Below are positions 5,416 to 5,818 of a stretch of DNA of 5,818 nt, in pieces. Position numbers and translations under genes: made by a program. This stretch comes from Pseudomonadota bacterium (GTDB lineage: Bacteria > Pseudomonadota > Gammaproteobacteria > Burkholderiales > Thiobacillaceae), in NCBI GenBank assembly GCA_021847385.1, contig JAJZTV010000139.1:1-5818 (forward strand), written 5' to 3'. The notes under the pieces are model-generated. The model was given only the letters and a program-made list of their open reading frames with translations, was not told the DNA's origin and did no database searches. The stretch's first letter is position 1; each line of letters starts with the position of its first letter.

Positions 5416-5818
5416 GCCGCGAGGCGCTCGCCGGCCAGCGTTTGATAGGCCTTCAATCGCGCCGGCAAGATGCCGCCACCGGTTGTGGCAGCGGTGATCG
5501 CACAGTCCGGCTCCTTCAAGTGCCGGCAGTTGTAGAAGCGGCACCGGCCGAGCAAGGGCTTGAATTCCGGGAAGGCGGCTTGCAGTTCGTCGAGGCCGAG
5601 GTGGTGCAGGCCGAATTCCTGCATGCCCGGCGAGTCGATCAGGGCACCGCCTCCCGGCAATTCGTATAAGCGGGTATGGGTGGTGGTATGGCGGCCAGCG
5701 TTGAGCGCGCGCGAGATGTCCGCGGTGCGGACATCGGCCTCGGGCACCAGCGCGTTGACGAGCGTGCTCTTGCCCACGCCGGATGGGCCGATCAGTACCG
5801 AGGTCTTGCCGGTCAGCA
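5397..5818 (-). CDS. rsgA: Ribosome small-subunit-dependent GTPase A, C-terminal part
   Basis: This is the C-terminal 139 codons of RsgA (YjeQ), the circularly permuted GTPase that helps late maturation of the 30S subunit. The gene enters from the right edge, and the N-terminal OB fold and the G4 (NKxD) motif lie outside. Visible in order are the P-loop GPSGVGKST, the switch region with GRHTTTHT, the G3 motif as DSPG (DSPGMQEFGL), and the zinc knuckle CRFYNCRHLKEPDC with its Cys/His ligands. A helical tail and a TAG stop at 5399-5397 follow. All are family hallmarks and look intact. An internal ATG at 5777 falls just before GKST, inside the P-loop region, so it is not the true start. The SulP gene begins 40 bp downstream on the same strand. 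Confidence 0.96.
   Translation of the reverse strand, partial: LTGKTSVLIGPSGVGKSTLVNALVPEADVRTADISRALNAGRHTTTHTRLYELPGGGALIDSPGMQEFGLHHLGLDELQAAFPEFKPLLGRCRFYNCRHLKEPDCAITAATTGGGILPARLKAYQTLAGERLAAGQLHK

Noticed and set aside
5394..5669. 91-codon + strand reading frame opposite rsgA
   Set aside because: It lies antisense to the RsgA zinc knuckle and G3 motif, and its translation shows no recognisable features.

Overview
The window is GC-rich proteobacterial DNA, most likely from a betaproteobacterium. This is judged from the style of the RsgA, DJ-1 and SulP proteins, the GC bias at third codon positions and the long multi-PAS hybrid kinase. I cannot name the genus from the sequence alone. 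Coding density is high. There are five genes: two partial ones at the window edges and three complete.

On the + strand, the left end carries the last 52 codons of a DJ-1/YajL-type protein. After 16 bp and a good ribosome binding site comes a small two-CBS-domain protein (177-614). The right four fifths are read on the - strand, in the order rsgA (partial, 5818-5397), a DauA-like SulP anion transporter with a C-terminal STAS domain (5356-3719), and a soluble 901-residue hybrid histidine kinase with four PAS domains and a receiver (3598-893). The rsgA-SulP gap is only 40 bp. The SulP-kinase gap is 120 bp and holds a plausible sigma70 promoter for the kinase. The + and - strand groups converge on 615-892.

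That convergent gap is the most unusual part. It holds two direct copies (about 631-710 and 772-852) of an 80-bp structured element with perfect terminal inverted repeats and two internal hairpins. Between them lies a short remnant (714-755) that encodes the last 13 residues of a second CBS gene, differing almost only at synonymous sites. The two gene tails and following bases differ at 10 of 57 positions, while the two elements differ by one substitution and one inserted G. This abrupt change at the inverted-repeat boundary suggests that the element is a discrete unit, either mobile or homogenised. The region looks like a collapsed tandem array of CBS gene plus element.

The genes do not form one obvious pathway. 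The CBS protein and DJ-1 protein look co-transcribed. The kinase is a cytoplasmic sensor with no partner regulator visible here. SulP and rsgA may share a transcript. I found no established novel system; the paired element and the gene remnant are the observations most worth following.
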